From Streptomyces sp. NBC_00878 (GTDB lineage Bacteria; Actinomycetota; Actinomycetes; Streptomycetales; Streptomycetaceae), in contig NZ_JAPEOK010000001.1 in the NCBI RefSeq assembly GCF_026341515.1, positions 7,688,001 through 7,752,000 on the forward strand: a DNA stretch of 64,000 nucleotides. Direction: 5' to 3'. Below are positions 46,268 to 54,825 of the stretch, piece after piece. Made by a program: the position numbers and the translations under genes. The notes beneath the pieces are model-generated. The model ran no database searches and was not told the DNA's origin. It saw only the letters and a list, made by a program, of their open reading frames with translations. Within the stretch, counting starts at the first letter, position 1, and the number at the start of each line of letters is the position of its first letter.

Positions 46268-48069
46268 GAGCCCGTCTCCCTCTCCCCTTCGGTCGCGCGG
46301 AGCGCCTCGCGTACGTGCGCGACCGTCAGCCACTTCTGTGGCGAGAGGATCTTGGTGACCTGCGGGGCGAAGGACGGGGAGGCGACGACGACCTCGGCCG
46401 TCGGGCCGTCGGCGACCGTTTCGCCGTCGGCGAGGATGACGACCCGGTGGGAGAGTTCGGCGGCCAGTTCGACGTCGTGGGTGGCCAGGACGATGGCGTG
46501 GCCCTCGGCCGCCAGCCCCCGCAGGACGGTGACCAGGCGGGACTTCGCCGCGTAGTCGAGGCCGCGGGTCGGTTCGTCCAGGAGGAGCAGGGGTGGGCGG
46601 GCCGTCAGCACGACGGCCAGCGCGAGCGCGAGCCGCTGGCCCTCCGAGAGGTCCCGCGGATGTGTGTCGTCCGCGATCCCCGGGAGCAGCCCGGACACCA
46701 GGGTCCGGCAGGCGCCCGGTTCCGCACCGGCGTCGGCATCCGCCGCCGCGCACTCCGCCGCCACCGTGTCGGCGTACAGCAGGTCGCGAGGCTCCTGCGG
46801 TACGAGGCCGACGTGGCGGATGAGTTCACGGGGTGCCGTGCGGTGGGGCTCGACGCCGCCCACGCGCACGCGGCCCGTCGCCGGTGCCACCAGGCCGACC
46901 AGGGCGGAGAGCAGGGTGGACTTGCCCGCGCCGTTGCGGCCCATGAGGGCGACCGTCTCGCCGGGGCCGATGCTGAGCGTGACGCCGTGCAGCACCTCGG
47001 TTCGGCCGCGGCGGACGGTGAGGTTCTCAACCACCGTTGTGGGGTGGGGGGTTGAGGGTGGGGCTGCGGTCGAGGGTGTGGGTTCGGGGGTGCGCTTACG
47101 GAAGAGGCGGGGGCGCCGGGAAGGTGCCGGGGTGGTTTCCGTCGGGAGCAGGGGCGCTGCGGTGTTCGCGTCCGCGTTCGCGCTCGCCGCTGCCGCTGCC
47201 GCTGCCGCTGCCGTTGTTGCCGTTGCCGCCGTTGCTGTCGCTTCGTACGTGGTCTTCGCCAGGCGTTCCCGCAACGCCCCCGCCCGGCGTCGGGCGTCCC
47301 GCACCGTCAGAGGCAGGGGTGACCAACCGGCGAGCCTGCCCAGCGCCACCACCGGTGGGTACACGGGGGAGACCGCCATGACCTCGGACGGTGTGTCCAG
47401 CGTCAACTGGGCGCCGGGGGACGGGAGTAGGGCGACCTGGTCGGCGTACTGGATGACGCGTTCCAGGCGGTGTTCGGCCATGAGGACCGTCGTGCCGAGG
47501 TCGTGGACGAGGCGCTGGAGGACGGCGAGGACCTCCTCCGCGGCTGCCGGGTCGAGGGCCGAGGTCGGTTCGTCGAGGACCAGGACCTTGGGGTGCGGGG
47601 TGAGGACCGAGCCGATCGCGACGCGTTGCTGCTGGCCGCCGGAGAGCGTGGCGATGGGGCGGTCGCGGAGGTCGGCGAGGCCGAGCAGGTCCAGTGTCTC
47701 CTCGACGCGGCGGCGCATCACGTCGGGCGCGAGGCCCAACGACTCCATTCCATAGGCGAGTTCGTCCTCGACCGTGTCCGTCACGAAGTGCGACAACGGA
47801 TCCTGGCCCACCGTGCCGACCACGTCCGCGAGTTCGCGCGGCTTGTGCGTGCGGGTGTCGCGGCCCGCTACTGTCACGCGCCCGCGCAGGGTGCCGCCCG
47901 TGAAGTGCGGGACCAGACCGTTCACCGCGCCGAGCACCGTCGACTTGCCGACCCCGGAGGGTCCGACCAGCAGCATCAACTCGCCCTCGGGGACGGCGAG
48001 TTCGATGCCCTGGACGGTCGGCCCTGCCGCTCCGTCGTATGTCACGGAGACATTCTCGAAGCGGATCAT
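46264..48069 (-). CDS. ECF transporter ATPase, fused double domain (EcfAA')
   Basis: This encodes 601 aa. Start and stop both overlap neighbours by ATGA. Domain 1 (residues ~1-230) has GPSGVGKST, TLSGGQQQRVAIG and VLVLDEPTSALDP; domain 2 (~345-570) has GRNGAGKST, DLSEGQRLALALAVVL and LLLLDEPTRGLDYA. Between them is an Ala/Thr-rich linker (TATAATATTAAAAAAAAASA) made by triplet repeats. It hydrolyses ATP to drive vitamin uptake with the T and S components. The fusion replaces the usual separate EcfA and EcfA'. Confidence 0.9.
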   Translation of the reverse strand: MIRFENVSVTYDGAAGPTVQGIELAVPEGELMLLVGPSGVGKSTVLGAVNGLVPHFTGGTLRGRVTVAGRDTRTHKPRELADVVGTVGQDPLSHFVTDTVEDELAYGMESLGLAPDVMRRRVEETLDLLGLADLRDRPIATLSGGQQQRVAIGSVLTPHPKVLVLDEPTSALDPAAAEEVLAVLQRLVHDLGTTVLMAEHRLERVIQYADQVALLPSPGAQLTLDTPSEVMAVSPVYPPVVALGRLAGWSPLPLTVRDARRRAGALRERLAKTTYEATATAATATTAAAAAAAAASANADANTAAPLLPTETTPAPSRRPRLFRKRTPEPTPSTAAPPSTPHPTTVVENLTVRRGRTEVLHGVTLSIGPGETVALMGRNGAGKSTLLSALVGLVAPATGRVRVGGVEPHRTAPRELIRHVGLVPQEPRDLLYADTVAAECAAADADAGAEPGACRTLVSGLLPGIADDTHPRDLSEGQRLALALAVVLTARPPLLLLDEPTRGLDYAAKSRLVTVLRGLAAEGHAIVLATHDVELAAELSHRVVILADGETVADGPTAEVVVASPSFAPQVTKILSPQKWLTVAHVREALRATEGERETGS

Positions 48070-49352
48070 GAGGGTTCCTTGCGGGTGTTCTTGGGGCGGG
48101 TGGTTCTGGGGTGGGTGTTCTCGGGCGCGGGCGCGGGTGCGGGTGCGGGGGCGACGAAGGCGGGGAGCAGGCCGAGGAGGATCGCCGCCGCGGGCCACAG
48201 GGGGAGGGTCGGCGCGGTGAGCGGGACGACGCCGGGGTGCAGGGACGTGGAGGCGTACGGGGCGTGGGAGGCGTACAGGATCAGCAGCGTCGCGACCGCT
48301 GCGCCCGACGCGGCGACCAGCCATGCGCGGACGCCCCACCTGTCCGGCCGGTACCGGGTACGCAGCGAGCGGCGGCCACCGAGCCACAGGCCTGCGAGGG
48401 CCGCGGCGAGTCCGGCGAGCAGTACGGGCAGGCCGTAGCCGCCGCTCTCCGCTGTGAGCAGGCCGTACGTTCCGGCGCAGACCCCGACCAGGCCGCCGAG
48501 CGTGAGGACGGCGGTGGTGCGGCGGACGGTTCGTGGTACGTCCGCCGTGCGGCCGTAGCCGCGGGCGTCCATCGCCGCCGCGAGGGCGACTGACCGCTCC
48601 AACGCGCCCTCCAGGACCGGGAGTCCGACCTGGAGCAGGCCGCGCAGGCCCTTGTCCGGGCGGCCTCGGAGGCGCCGGGCCGCGCGCAGGCGCTGGACGT
48701 CCGCGATCAGGTTCGGGGCGAACGTGAGGGCTACGACTACCGCAACTCCCGCTTCGTACAAGGCTCCTGGAAGGGACTTGAGGAGGCGGGCCGGGTTCGC
48801 GAGGGCGTTCGCCGCGCCTACGCAGATGAGGAGGGTGGCGAGTTTCAGGCCGTCGTAGAGGGCGAAGACGAGGCCTTCCGCGGTGACTCGGCCTCCGATG
48901 CGGATGCCCTGGGCCCAGTGGGGGAGGGGGAGTTCGGGGAGCGTGAGGAGGGCGTGCGTGCCGGGGATGGGGGAGCCGAGGAAGACGGCGAACGCCAGGC
49001 GGATGAGCAGGACGGCGAGGGCGAGCTTCACGAAGGCGCCGTAGGAGTGGGCCCAGGGGGCCTCTGTTCGGCGGGCCGCTACTACATAGCCGACCACGCC
49101 GATGAGGAGGGCCAGGAGGAGGGGGTTCGTGGTGCGGGATGCGGCTGTTCCCAGGCCGAGGGCCCAGAGCCACCAGGCGCCGGGGTGGAGGGCGTTGGTT
49201 CGGGTTGCCTGCGGCGCGGTGAGTCGGCGTTGAACTCTCTTGGATAGGGCGCCCGGTGCCGTGGGCACAGTGGTAGCGGCGGTAGCGGTAATAGCTGCGG
49301 AGGCGGAGGCGGAGGTGGGGGCCTGGGGCTTGTCGTCGTTGGCGGCGGTCAC
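48066..49352 (-). CDS. ECF transporter T component (CbiQ family)
   Basis: This encodes 428 aa from GTG; its stop overlaps the ATPase start. The CbiQ core spans residues ~55-280: PGAWWLWALGLGTAASRTTN-PLLLAL, LRIL-like helices, and VVALTFAPNLIADVQRLRAA-RRLRGR, with the A-R-R-x-R-G coupling motif that contacts the ATPases. LERSVALAAAMDARGYGRTA follows. Five or more helices plus four extra at the C-terminus are seen, longer than usual. It begins 13 bp behind the SCO2322-like gene. Confidence 0.9.
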   Translation of the reverse strand: MTAANDDKPQAPTSASASAAITATAATTVPTAPGALSKRVQRRLTAPQATRTNALHPGAWWLWALGLGTAASRTTNPLLLALLIGVVGYVVAARRTEAPWAHSYGAFVKLALAVLLIRLAFAVFLGSPIPGTHALLTLPELPLPHWAQGIRIGGRVTAEGLVFALYDGLKLATLLICVGAANALANPARLLKSLPGALYEAGVAVVVALTFAPNLIADVQRLRAARRLRGRPDKGLRGLLQVGLPVLEGALERSVALAAAMDARGYGRTADVPRTVRRTTAVLTLGGLVGVCAGTYGLLTAESGGYGLPVLLAGLAAALAGLWLGGRRSLRTRYRPDRWGVRAWLVAASGAAVATLLILYASHAPYASTSLHPGVVPLTAPTLPLWPAAAILLGLLPAFVAPAPAPAPAPENTHPRTTRPKNTRKEPS

Positions 49353-49364
49353 TGCATGGCCCCG

Positions 49365-50045
49365 TCAGCCTCGGCGGCGGCGTGCTTGCCAGATTGCTGC
49401 CGCGCCCAGCGTTGCCACGGCGGCGATTCCGGCCAGCAGGCCCACCGAGGGGCCGCCGTCCCCGTCCCCGTTGCCGTCGCCGGACTTGCTTTCCGTCTGC
49501 TCGCCGGGCGACGCCGAAGCCTTGGGGCGGTCGCCCGAGACCGGCTCCCCGCAGCCCGTGCTCGGGTAGCCCGCGATGGCGCAGAGCAGGGCGTTGGTGT
49601 CGTAGCGGAGGGGTTTGGCGACGGCGGCGAGGGCGTCCGCGGTCGTGGCGTCGTCGTCGACGCGGGCGCAGGCCGTGCGCGGGCGGGGCGGTGTCGAGTC
49701 GGACGGGGCGTCCGCGGCCGTGCCGAAGTCGAGGACGAGGCCGACCCGCTTGGACCCCTCCCGCGCGGGCGTCTTCGCGCAGATCGTCGCGAAGTCGGCC
49801 GCCCCGCGCGGCTTCGCCGAGTCCTTCGAGTCCTCGCTCACCGAGAAACGGAACCCCTGCACGTCACCGTCCGAGGGCCGCGCGGTGGACGGCCCCTGGG
49901 TCGCGTACGCCCACGTACCGGCGGCGGAGTCCCGGTCCCAGAAGGACCAGTAGCGGTAGCCGACCGCCTGGGCCTGCCCCGCCGTCGCGCCGAGGACGGC
50001 GAGCAGCAGGCCCAGGACCGGCAGAACCAGTCGGCGGCGGGTCAC
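49365..50045 (-). CDS. SCO2322-family secreted, membrane-anchored protein
   Basis: This encodes 226 aa. GTG overlaps the previous stop (GTGA). A signal peptide (TRRRLVLPVLGLLLAVLGAT) leads to AQAVGYRYWSFWDRDSAAGT, DVQGFRFSVSEDSKDSA, and CAKTPAREGSKRVGLVLDFG-TAAD. Later CARVDDDATTADALAAVAKP and a Cys pair (LLCAIAGYPSTGCGEP) precede a disordered spacer and a C-terminal anchor (VGLLAGIAAVATLGAAAIWQ followed by RRRRG). I know this as the SCO2322 family with no assigned function. In this operon it is likely a surface partner for vitamin capture. Confidence 0.85.
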   Translation of the reverse strand: MTRRRLVLPVLGLLLAVLGATAGQAQAVGYRYWSFWDRDSAAGTWAYATQGPSTARPSDGDVQGFRFSVSEDSKDSAKPRGAADFATICAKTPAREGSKRVGLVLDFGTAADAPSDSTPPRPRTACARVDDDATTADALAAVAKPLRYDTNALLCAIAGYPSTGCGEPVSGDRPKASASPGEQTESKSGDGNGDGDGGPSVGLLAGIAAVATLGAAAIWQARRRRG

Positions 50046-51310
50046 GGCTGCTGGTCCTTCTTGGTACGGCCGCTGATGAGGAACCCGACGCCGATGCCGC
50101 CGACCAGGCCGACGCCGATGATCCACCAGAGGCTGACCCCGCCGTCGTCCTGGGCGTTCTCGCTGTCGGCCTTGTTGTCGACCGGGACACTGGAGTAGTC
50201 GGAGGAGTTGGAGGACGTCCCCGTGGGGCCGGTCGCGGCGAGTTCCTTCACGAGGTCGACGCCGCCGAAGTCACGCGGGTCCGTACCGGTGGCGTGCGCC
50301 GCGAAGATCAGCTGTGCGTACGCGGCCGGGCCGCTCTTCGCCGCCCAGGTACCGGAGTTCTTCTCCAGCCAGGCCAGCGGCTTCGCGGTGTCGGCCGAGC
50401 GGCCTGTAGCGGCGAGCGCGACGACCGCGTCGGCGGTCGTGCCGTGGTCGGGCTGGTCCTCGGCACCGGGGAGGACGGACTTCAGGTAGCCGTTCTTGGC
50501 AACCGCGCCCGCGAGGTACGCGGCACCGCCCGTCGCCGCGTCCTTGATGGTGACGAAGTCGCCGCTCACGCACTGGGCTTCCTTCGGGCTCTCCTTGGCC
50601 CCGGGTTCCACCACCATCCCCTCACCGAGTGCGCCGAGCACCCCGGCCGCCGTGGCGTCGGCGTTCTCGGTGAGCGCACCCTCTTTGTCCGGGAAGCCGA
50701 AGGCGCCGATGCCCTTGTCGCAGACGATGGTGAATGCACGCAGGGCCTCGTACGGAGTCTGGCCGTTCTTCGTCTTCATGCCCGCCACGTCGGTGTCCGC
50801 GGCCTCCAGGGCGCCGATCACGACGGACGTCGAGTTGGGGTCGCTGGGCGTGCCGGGGAAGTAGCCCCAGCCGCCGTCCTTGTTCTGCACGGACTTCAGC
50901 CACGTCACGGCCGCGCCCATCACGGCGTCGCTCGCGTCGAGCGCCTCCAGGGCCTGCAACGCGGCCCCCGTGCTGTTCGTGTCGACCTTGGTCTTGGCGT
51001 CGCACTTCGCGCTCGGGTCGGCGCGGTACGCCGCGAAGGCCCCGCTCTCGCACTGCTGGCCGACGAGCCAGTCGACGGCCTGCTTCGCGGGCTTCACCCC
51101 CACGGTGTCCTGGGCGAGCAGCGCGAGCGACTGCCGCCAGACGCCGTCGTAGGTGGGGTCGGTGCTGCCGTACAGGGCGGAGGGGAACGCCAGGGATGGG
51201 GACGAGGACGGGGTCGCGCCGGGTGACTCGTCGGCGAGGGCGGCCGGCGTGAACGCCGTACCGATCACGGCGGTGGCGGCCAGTACCGCTGCGCTGCGGC
51301 GGACAAACAT
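50042..51310 (-). CDS. Secreted alpha-barrel protein (prenyltransferase/intrinsic-factor-like fold), putative B12 binder
   Basis: This encodes 422 aa. The signal peptide ends near ALADESP. Repeats with the prenyltransferase/squalene-oxidase pattern run through the middle: VDWLVGQQCESGAFAAYRA, TWLKSVQNKDGGWGYFPGTP, GVLGALGEGM and AYAQLIFAAHATGTDPRDFG, giving an alpha6-alpha6 barrel. A Ser/Asp-rich stalk and a C-terminal membrane helix (LWWIIGVGLVGGIGVGFLIS then KKDQQP) anchor it outside. Eukaryotic intrinsic factor and transcobalamin share this barrel. As first gene behind a cobalamin riboswitch it may capture B12 for the ECF transporter; that role is inference. Operon with four downstream genes. 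Confidence 0.85.
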   Translation of the reverse strand: MFVRRSAAVLAATAVIGTAFTPAALADESPGATPSSSPSLAFPSALYGSTDPTYDGVWRQSLALLAQDTVGVKPAKQAVDWLVGQQCESGAFAAYRADPSAKCDAKTKVDTNSTGAALQALEALDASDAVMGAAVTWLKSVQNKDGGWGYFPGTPSDPNSTSVVIGALEAADTDVAGMKTKNGQTPYEALRAFTIVCDKGIGAFGFPDKEGALTENADATAAGVLGALGEGMVVEPGAKESPKEAQCVSGDFVTIKDAATGGAAYLAGAVAKNGYLKSVLPGAEDQPDHGTTADAVVALAATGRSADTAKPLAWLEKNSGTWAAKSGPAAYAQLIFAAHATGTDPRDFGGVDLVKELAATGPTGTSSNSSDYSSVPVDNKADSENAQDDGGVSLWWIIGVGLVGGIGVGFLISGRTKKDQQP

Positions 51311-51429
51311 GATCGGCGGATGCCTTTCCCGGTCAGGAAGCCGGGCAGCCCAGAGCCCCGGGCGGCTCGGCTCCGTATGCCTCGACGGTGCCGGTCACCG
51401 GCGGACCCGATGACGCGAGCCGGTCACGT

Positions 51430-51556
51430 CCGTACGAGGCAATCCGGCTCGCCGCCCCTGATCGACTGATCGGCGATCCACTGATCGACCGGGCGGCACA
51501 CGGTTGCGGGTCAGCGCCGGATTTGCACCAGCTTCCCCCCGTACGACTGTGATGAC
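51430..51556 (-). promoter_or_regulatory. Cobalamin (B12) riboswitch
   Basis: On the minus strand the conserved core is GGGGGGAAGCTGGTGCAAAT then CCGGCGCTGACCCGCAACCG (51501-51540), matching the B12-riboswitch consensus GGGAAnCYGGTGnAAnTCCnnnrCnGnCCCGCaACnGT. A B12-box-like element GAGCCGGATTGCCTCG (51434-51455) follows in the expected order. It is ~120-240 bp before the alpha-barrel gene; a GC-rich region (GAGCCGCCCGG...CCGGCTTCC, ~51330-51375) may form the expression-platform hairpin. It should turn the operon off when cobalamin is ample. Confidence 0.9.
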
Positions 51557-51648
51557 GACCTGCTCACTGTACCGGCCCGTAGGAATTCGCTGAGGGGCGG
51601 CTGTGAGGTGGCTGAGTGGCTTCGGTTCATGGAGATTCCTGCGGGCGC

Positions 51649-51677
51649 TTGACGAGACGGATCGTCTCGTCTAGCTT
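51649..51677 (+). promoter_or_regulatory. Sigma70-type promoter overlapped by a palindromic operator
   Basis: TTGACG (51649-51654), a 17-bp spacer and TAGCTT (51672-51677). Perfect 9-bp arms GACGAGACG / CGTCTCGTC with a 3-bp centre (51651-51671) fill the spacer, a TetR-type operator layout that would block RNA polymerase. It should drive the ABC-F gene. Confidence 0.75.
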
Positions 51678-51751
51678 TGTGCTCGTCGGTCAAGCAGTCG
51701 GTGCTCCGTCTGCTTGCCGCACGACCCTGATCACCGAGCAAAGGACCGCAC

Positions 51752-53509
51752 TTGCACTGTGCTTCCGTCGGCACCACCGTCACTGCTTCTCCTCTCACCG
51801 TGTCTCTCGCCATGTCCCAGATCGCTCTCGCCGAGGTGACCAAGCGCTACGGCGACCGCATGGTGCTGGACCGCGTGTCCCTCACTGTCCGGCCGGGCGA
51901 GAAGGTCGGGATCGTCGGGGACAACGGCTCCGGGAAGTCCACGCTCCTGCGGCTGCTGGCAGGACAGGAGCCGGTCGACAACGGCAGTCTGACCGTTGTC
52001 GCACCGGGCGGGATCGGTCACCTCCGCCAGACTCTCGACCTGCCCGGTGCGGCGCGCGTGGGCGATGCCGTGGATCACGTACTGGGCGAACTGCGCGCCC
52101 TGGAGCACCGTATTCGTGTCGCCGAGACCGCACTGGGCACGGCCGGCGCCGCAGAGTTCGAGCGCTACGCCGCACTGGTGGCCGAGTTCGACGCGCGGGG
52201 CGGGCACGGAGCGGATCGCCGGGTCGAGGTGAACCTGCGCCGACTCGGCGAGCGCGCGCCACTGGACCGGGAGCGGGCGCTGAGCACCCTCTCTGGAGGG
52301 CAGCGCTCCCGGCTCGCGCTCGCCGCGACTCTGGCCCTGGCGCCCGAACTGCTGCTGCTCGACGAGCCGACCAACGATCTGGACGACGAGGCCGTGGCCT
52401 GGCTCGAAGGACAACTGCACCGTCATCGGGGCACGGTCGTCGTGGCCACGCACGACCGGGCGTTCCTGGAGCGCGTCACCGACACCATCCTGGAGGTGGA
52501 CCACGACCAGCGCACGGTACGGCGCTACGGCAATGGTTACGCCGGCTTCCTCACCGCCAAGGCGGCGGCCCGGGCCCGTTGGGCGTGGGATCACGAGCAA
52601 TGGCGCGACGAGGTCGCCCGGCAGGAACTCCTCGCCGACTCCGGTATCGGGATGCTGGGCGAGATCCCCCGCAAGGGGCCGCGGGCGTTCAGCGGCGCCG
52701 GCGCTTTCCGAGGGCGCTCGCGGGCACATGGAGCACAGAGCCGCATCCGCAACGCACGCGAGCGGTTGGAACGGCTGATCGAGCACCCCGTGCCGCCACC
52801 TCCGCAGCCACTGCGGTTCACGGGCCGCGTCGAAGGCACGCCGACGCCAACGCCGACGTCAACGTCAACGCCGATGACCGTCGAGGAAACATCAACGGCA
52901 GCGCACCTGGAAGGAGTTCTGGTCGACGGGCGGTTGTCCGTTCCGTCCCTGACCCTCGCCCCGGGTGACCGACTCCTCGTCACCGGCCCCAACGGTGTCG
53001 GCAAAAGCACCCTTCTCCACCTGCTGGCAGGGGAGTTGACACCCGACGCCGGTGTAGTACGCACACCGCGCCGGGTCGGATTCCTGCGTCAGCAGAGCGC
53101 GCCCGACGACGCCTTCGACGCCCGTACGCTGCTCGCGGCATTCGCGGCCGACAGGGCTGGGCACCCCGACGAGCGCGCCGACGCACTCCTTGCGCTCGGC
53201 CTGTTCCACGCCGCCGACCTCACCGTCCCCGTACGGAACCTGTCCGTCGGGCAGCGGCGCAAGCTCGAACTGGCCCGGCTCGTGACGGCCGGTCCACTTG
53301 ATCTGCTCCTGCTCGACGAGCCGACGAACCACCTGGCCCCCGCCCTGGTGGAGGAGATCGAGGCGGCCCTGGCCCGCTACACCGGCACGCTGGTCGTGGT
53401 GACGCACGACCGGCTCCTGCGCGAACGCTTCCACGGGGCCCGCCTGGAACTACCCATGGCCGCCGAGAAGGCGCCACGTCAGACCGCCGAGACGACACGC
53501 CAGAATTGA
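51752..53509 (+). CDS. ABC-F ATPase (antibiotic-resistance type)
   Basis: This encodes 585 aa from TTG, which has AAAGGA six bases before it; the ATG at 51812 would give 565 aa but lacks a ribosome site. Two ABC domains without membrane parts: GIVGDNGSGKSTLLRLLAGQ, TLSGGQRSRLALAATLALAP, LLLLDEPTNDLDDEAVAWLE; then VTGPNGVGKSTLLHLLAGEL, NLSVGQRRKLELARLVTAGP and LLLLDEPTNHLAPALVEEIE. The linker is charged and carries a PTPTPTSTSTP repeat. ABC-F proteins bind ribosomes and dislodge macrolide, lincosamide or pleuromutilin drugs, or regulate translation. The repressor-type promoter suggests inducible resistance. Confidence 0.9.
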   Translation: MHCASVGTTVTASPLTVSLAMSQIALAEVTKRYGDRMVLDRVSLTVRPGEKVGIVGDNGSGKSTLLRLLAGQEPVDNGSLTVVAPGGIGHLRQTLDLPGAARVGDAVDHVLGELRALEHRIRVAETALGTAGAAEFERYAALVAEFDARGGHGADRRVEVNLRRLGERAPLDRERALSTLSGGQRSRLALAATLALAPELLLLDEPTNDLDDEAVAWLEGQLHRHRGTVVVATHDRAFLERVTDTILEVDHDQRTVRRYGNGYAGFLTAKAAARARWAWDHEQWRDEVARQELLADSGIGMLGEIPRKGPRAFSGAGAFRGRSRAHGAQSRIRNARERLERLIEHPVPPPPQPLRFTGRVEGTPTPTPTSTSTPMTVEETSTAAHLEGVLVDGRLSVPSLTLAPGDRLLVTGPNGVGKSTLLHLLAGELTPDAGVVRTPRRVGFLRQQSAPDDAFDARTLLAAFAADRAGHPDERADALLALGLFHAADLTVPVRNLSVGQRRKLELARLVTAGPLDLLLLDEPTNHLAPALVEEIEAALARYTGTLVVVTHDRLLRERFHGARLELPMAAEKAPRQTAETTRQN

Positions 53510-53564
53510 CGACCTTGAGCCGCCTGACACGCCCTGGGCGTCGAGGGGGAGGATCCAAGAGGAT

Positions 53565-54590
53565 TCAAACGGCCACGTACGTCACCGGATCGCTCCCCGC
53601 CACCGCCTCCGCGTGGCCCAGTTTGATCAGTCGGCGCAGGTGGGCCTCCGCCTCCGAGACCGCGATGTTCCTGGAGCCGTAGGGGATGTCGGCCCACGGG
53701 CGGTTCCACTCCATGCGGACGGCGAGTTGCCATGTGGTGAGCGGCGTGGCGAGGAGGGCGCGGAGGTCGGTGAGGCGGGACTCGTGGTGGTCGAGCAACT
53801 CCCGTACGCGGGACGGGGCGTCGGTGAAGGCGTGCAGGTGGGCCGGGAGGATCTCCGCCGGTTCCAGGCGGCCGATCCGCTCCAGGGACGCCAGGTAGTC
53901 GCCAAGGGGGTCGGCGACGGTCTCGTCGTCCGGGTCCTCGTACAGGCCGATGTGAGGGGTGATCCTCGGCAGGAGATGGTCTCCCGAGAACAGGCGGCCG
54001 TGGCCCGGGAGTTGGGCCGGATGGGTCTCCTCCAGGTGGAGGCAGACATGGCCGGGGGTGTGGCCCGGTGTCCAGATCGCGCGGAGGCGGCGGCCGGCGA
54101 GGTCGAGGAGTTCGCCGGGGACGATCTCGCGGTCGGGGAGCGCGGGGGAGGAGCCCGGGAACATGTGGGAGCGGGCGGTACGCATCGGCGCCACGTGTTC
54201 CTCGGGCGCCCCCGCGGCGGTCAACTTGTCCGCCATGTACGTGAACCAGCGCCCGGGCCGCGTCCCGCGCGTCCGCCGTACGATCGAGATGTCGGCGGCG
54301 TGCATCGCGATCCAGGCGCCGGACGCCTCGCGCACCTTGCCCGACAGGCCGTGGTGGTCCGGGTGGTGATGCGTGATCACCACTCCGTGGATCTCCGCGG
54401 TCGACGTCCCGCACGCCACGAGCCCCTCGGCGAGCGCGTCCCAGGACGCCGGATCGTCCCAGCCCGTGTCGATCAGTACCGGCCCGCGGTCGGTGTCCAC
54501 GACGTACACGAGCGTCGTTCCGAGGGGATTGTCCGGGATGGGAACCTCGACGGATCGTACGCCCCCGCCGTGATCGGTCACCTGCGTCAT
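53565..54590 (-). CDS. MBL-fold metallo-hydrolase
   Basis: This encodes 341 aa. AGGGGAA precedes the ATG. The zinc motif ITHHHPDHHG (72-81, H-x-H-x-D-H), later TPGHTPGHVCLHL and LFSGDHLLP supply the remaining ligands. The C-terminal ~100 residues (DYLASLERIGRLEPAEILPA, HLRRLIKLGHAEAVAGSD) form a winged-helix-like tail, as in the LACTB2/thioesterase-like group. The start lies 36 bp from a KstR-like box. It probably hydrolyses a CoA ester or similar; divergent from aldehyde dehydrogenase. Confidence 0.85.
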   Translation of the reverse strand: MTQVTDHGGGVRSVEVPIPDNPLGTTLVYVVDTDRGPVLIDTGWDDPASWDALAEGLVACGTSTAEIHGVVITHHHPDHHGLSGKVREASGAWIAMHAADISIVRRTRGTRPGRWFTYMADKLTAAGAPEEHVAPMRTARSHMFPGSSPALPDREIVPGELLDLAGRRLRAIWTPGHTPGHVCLHLEETHPAQLPGHGRLFSGDHLLPRITPHIGLYEDPDDETVADPLGDYLASLERIGRLEPAEILPAHLHAFTDAPSRVRELLDHHESRLTDLRALLATPLTTWQLAVRMEWNRPWADIPYGSRNIAVSEAEAHLRRLIKLGHAEAVAGSDPVTYVAV

Positions 54591-54625
54591 GGGTTCCCCT
54601 GTCGCCGACTCCCGGCCACTATAAC

Positions 54626-54639
54626 TAGAACCGGTTCCA
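54626..54639. promoter_or_regulatory. KstR-like box in the MBL/ALDH divergent region
   Basis: TAGAACCGGTTCCA, inside AACTAGAACCGGTTCCAAT, fits TnnAACnnGTTnnA fully. It is 36 bp upstream of the MBL gene. Confidence 0.65.
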
Positions 54640-54751
54640 ATGGGAGCCCAAGTCACTCACCGGGTCGGCGTGATGGATCGCGATGGATCACGGGAGTGGT
54701 GAAGTGGCGTGGAGCGGCCAAGTGGTGTGAGGTCCGTGGACTCCTCCAACC

Positions 54752-54769
54752 GGAACTGGTATCAGTTCC
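54752..54769. promoter_or_regulatory. Palindrome upstream of ALDH
   Basis: GGAACTG and CAGTTCC flank GTAT. The spacing differs from the KstR box, so it may bind a different dimer. Confidence 0.6.
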
Positions 54770-54780
54770 AGTGTTGTTGT

Positions 54781-54799
54781 TTCTGATGCATCGTCAGAA
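54781..54799 (+). promoter_or_regulatory. Element shared with the P450 promoter (TTCTGATGCATCGTCAGAA)
   Basis: Inverted arms TTCTGA / TCAGAA, ending 26 bp before the ALDH ATG. It is nearly identical to 33083-33102 on the P450 gene strand. Confidence 0.7.
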
Positions 54800-54825
54800 A
54801 GCGTCCCGCGGAGAGGCAGTCGGCC

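Noticed and set aside
46268..46753. Longer S-component frame extending upstream
   Set aside because: It is antisense-like shadow of the ATPase coding sequence; the ATGA overlap at 46264-46267 fits an operon start.
51629..51652. Short leader peptide (MEIPAGA) before the ABC-F gene, suggesting attenuation
   Set aside because: It lies upstream of and partly inside the predicted -35 element, so it would not be in the transcript; no ribosome site.
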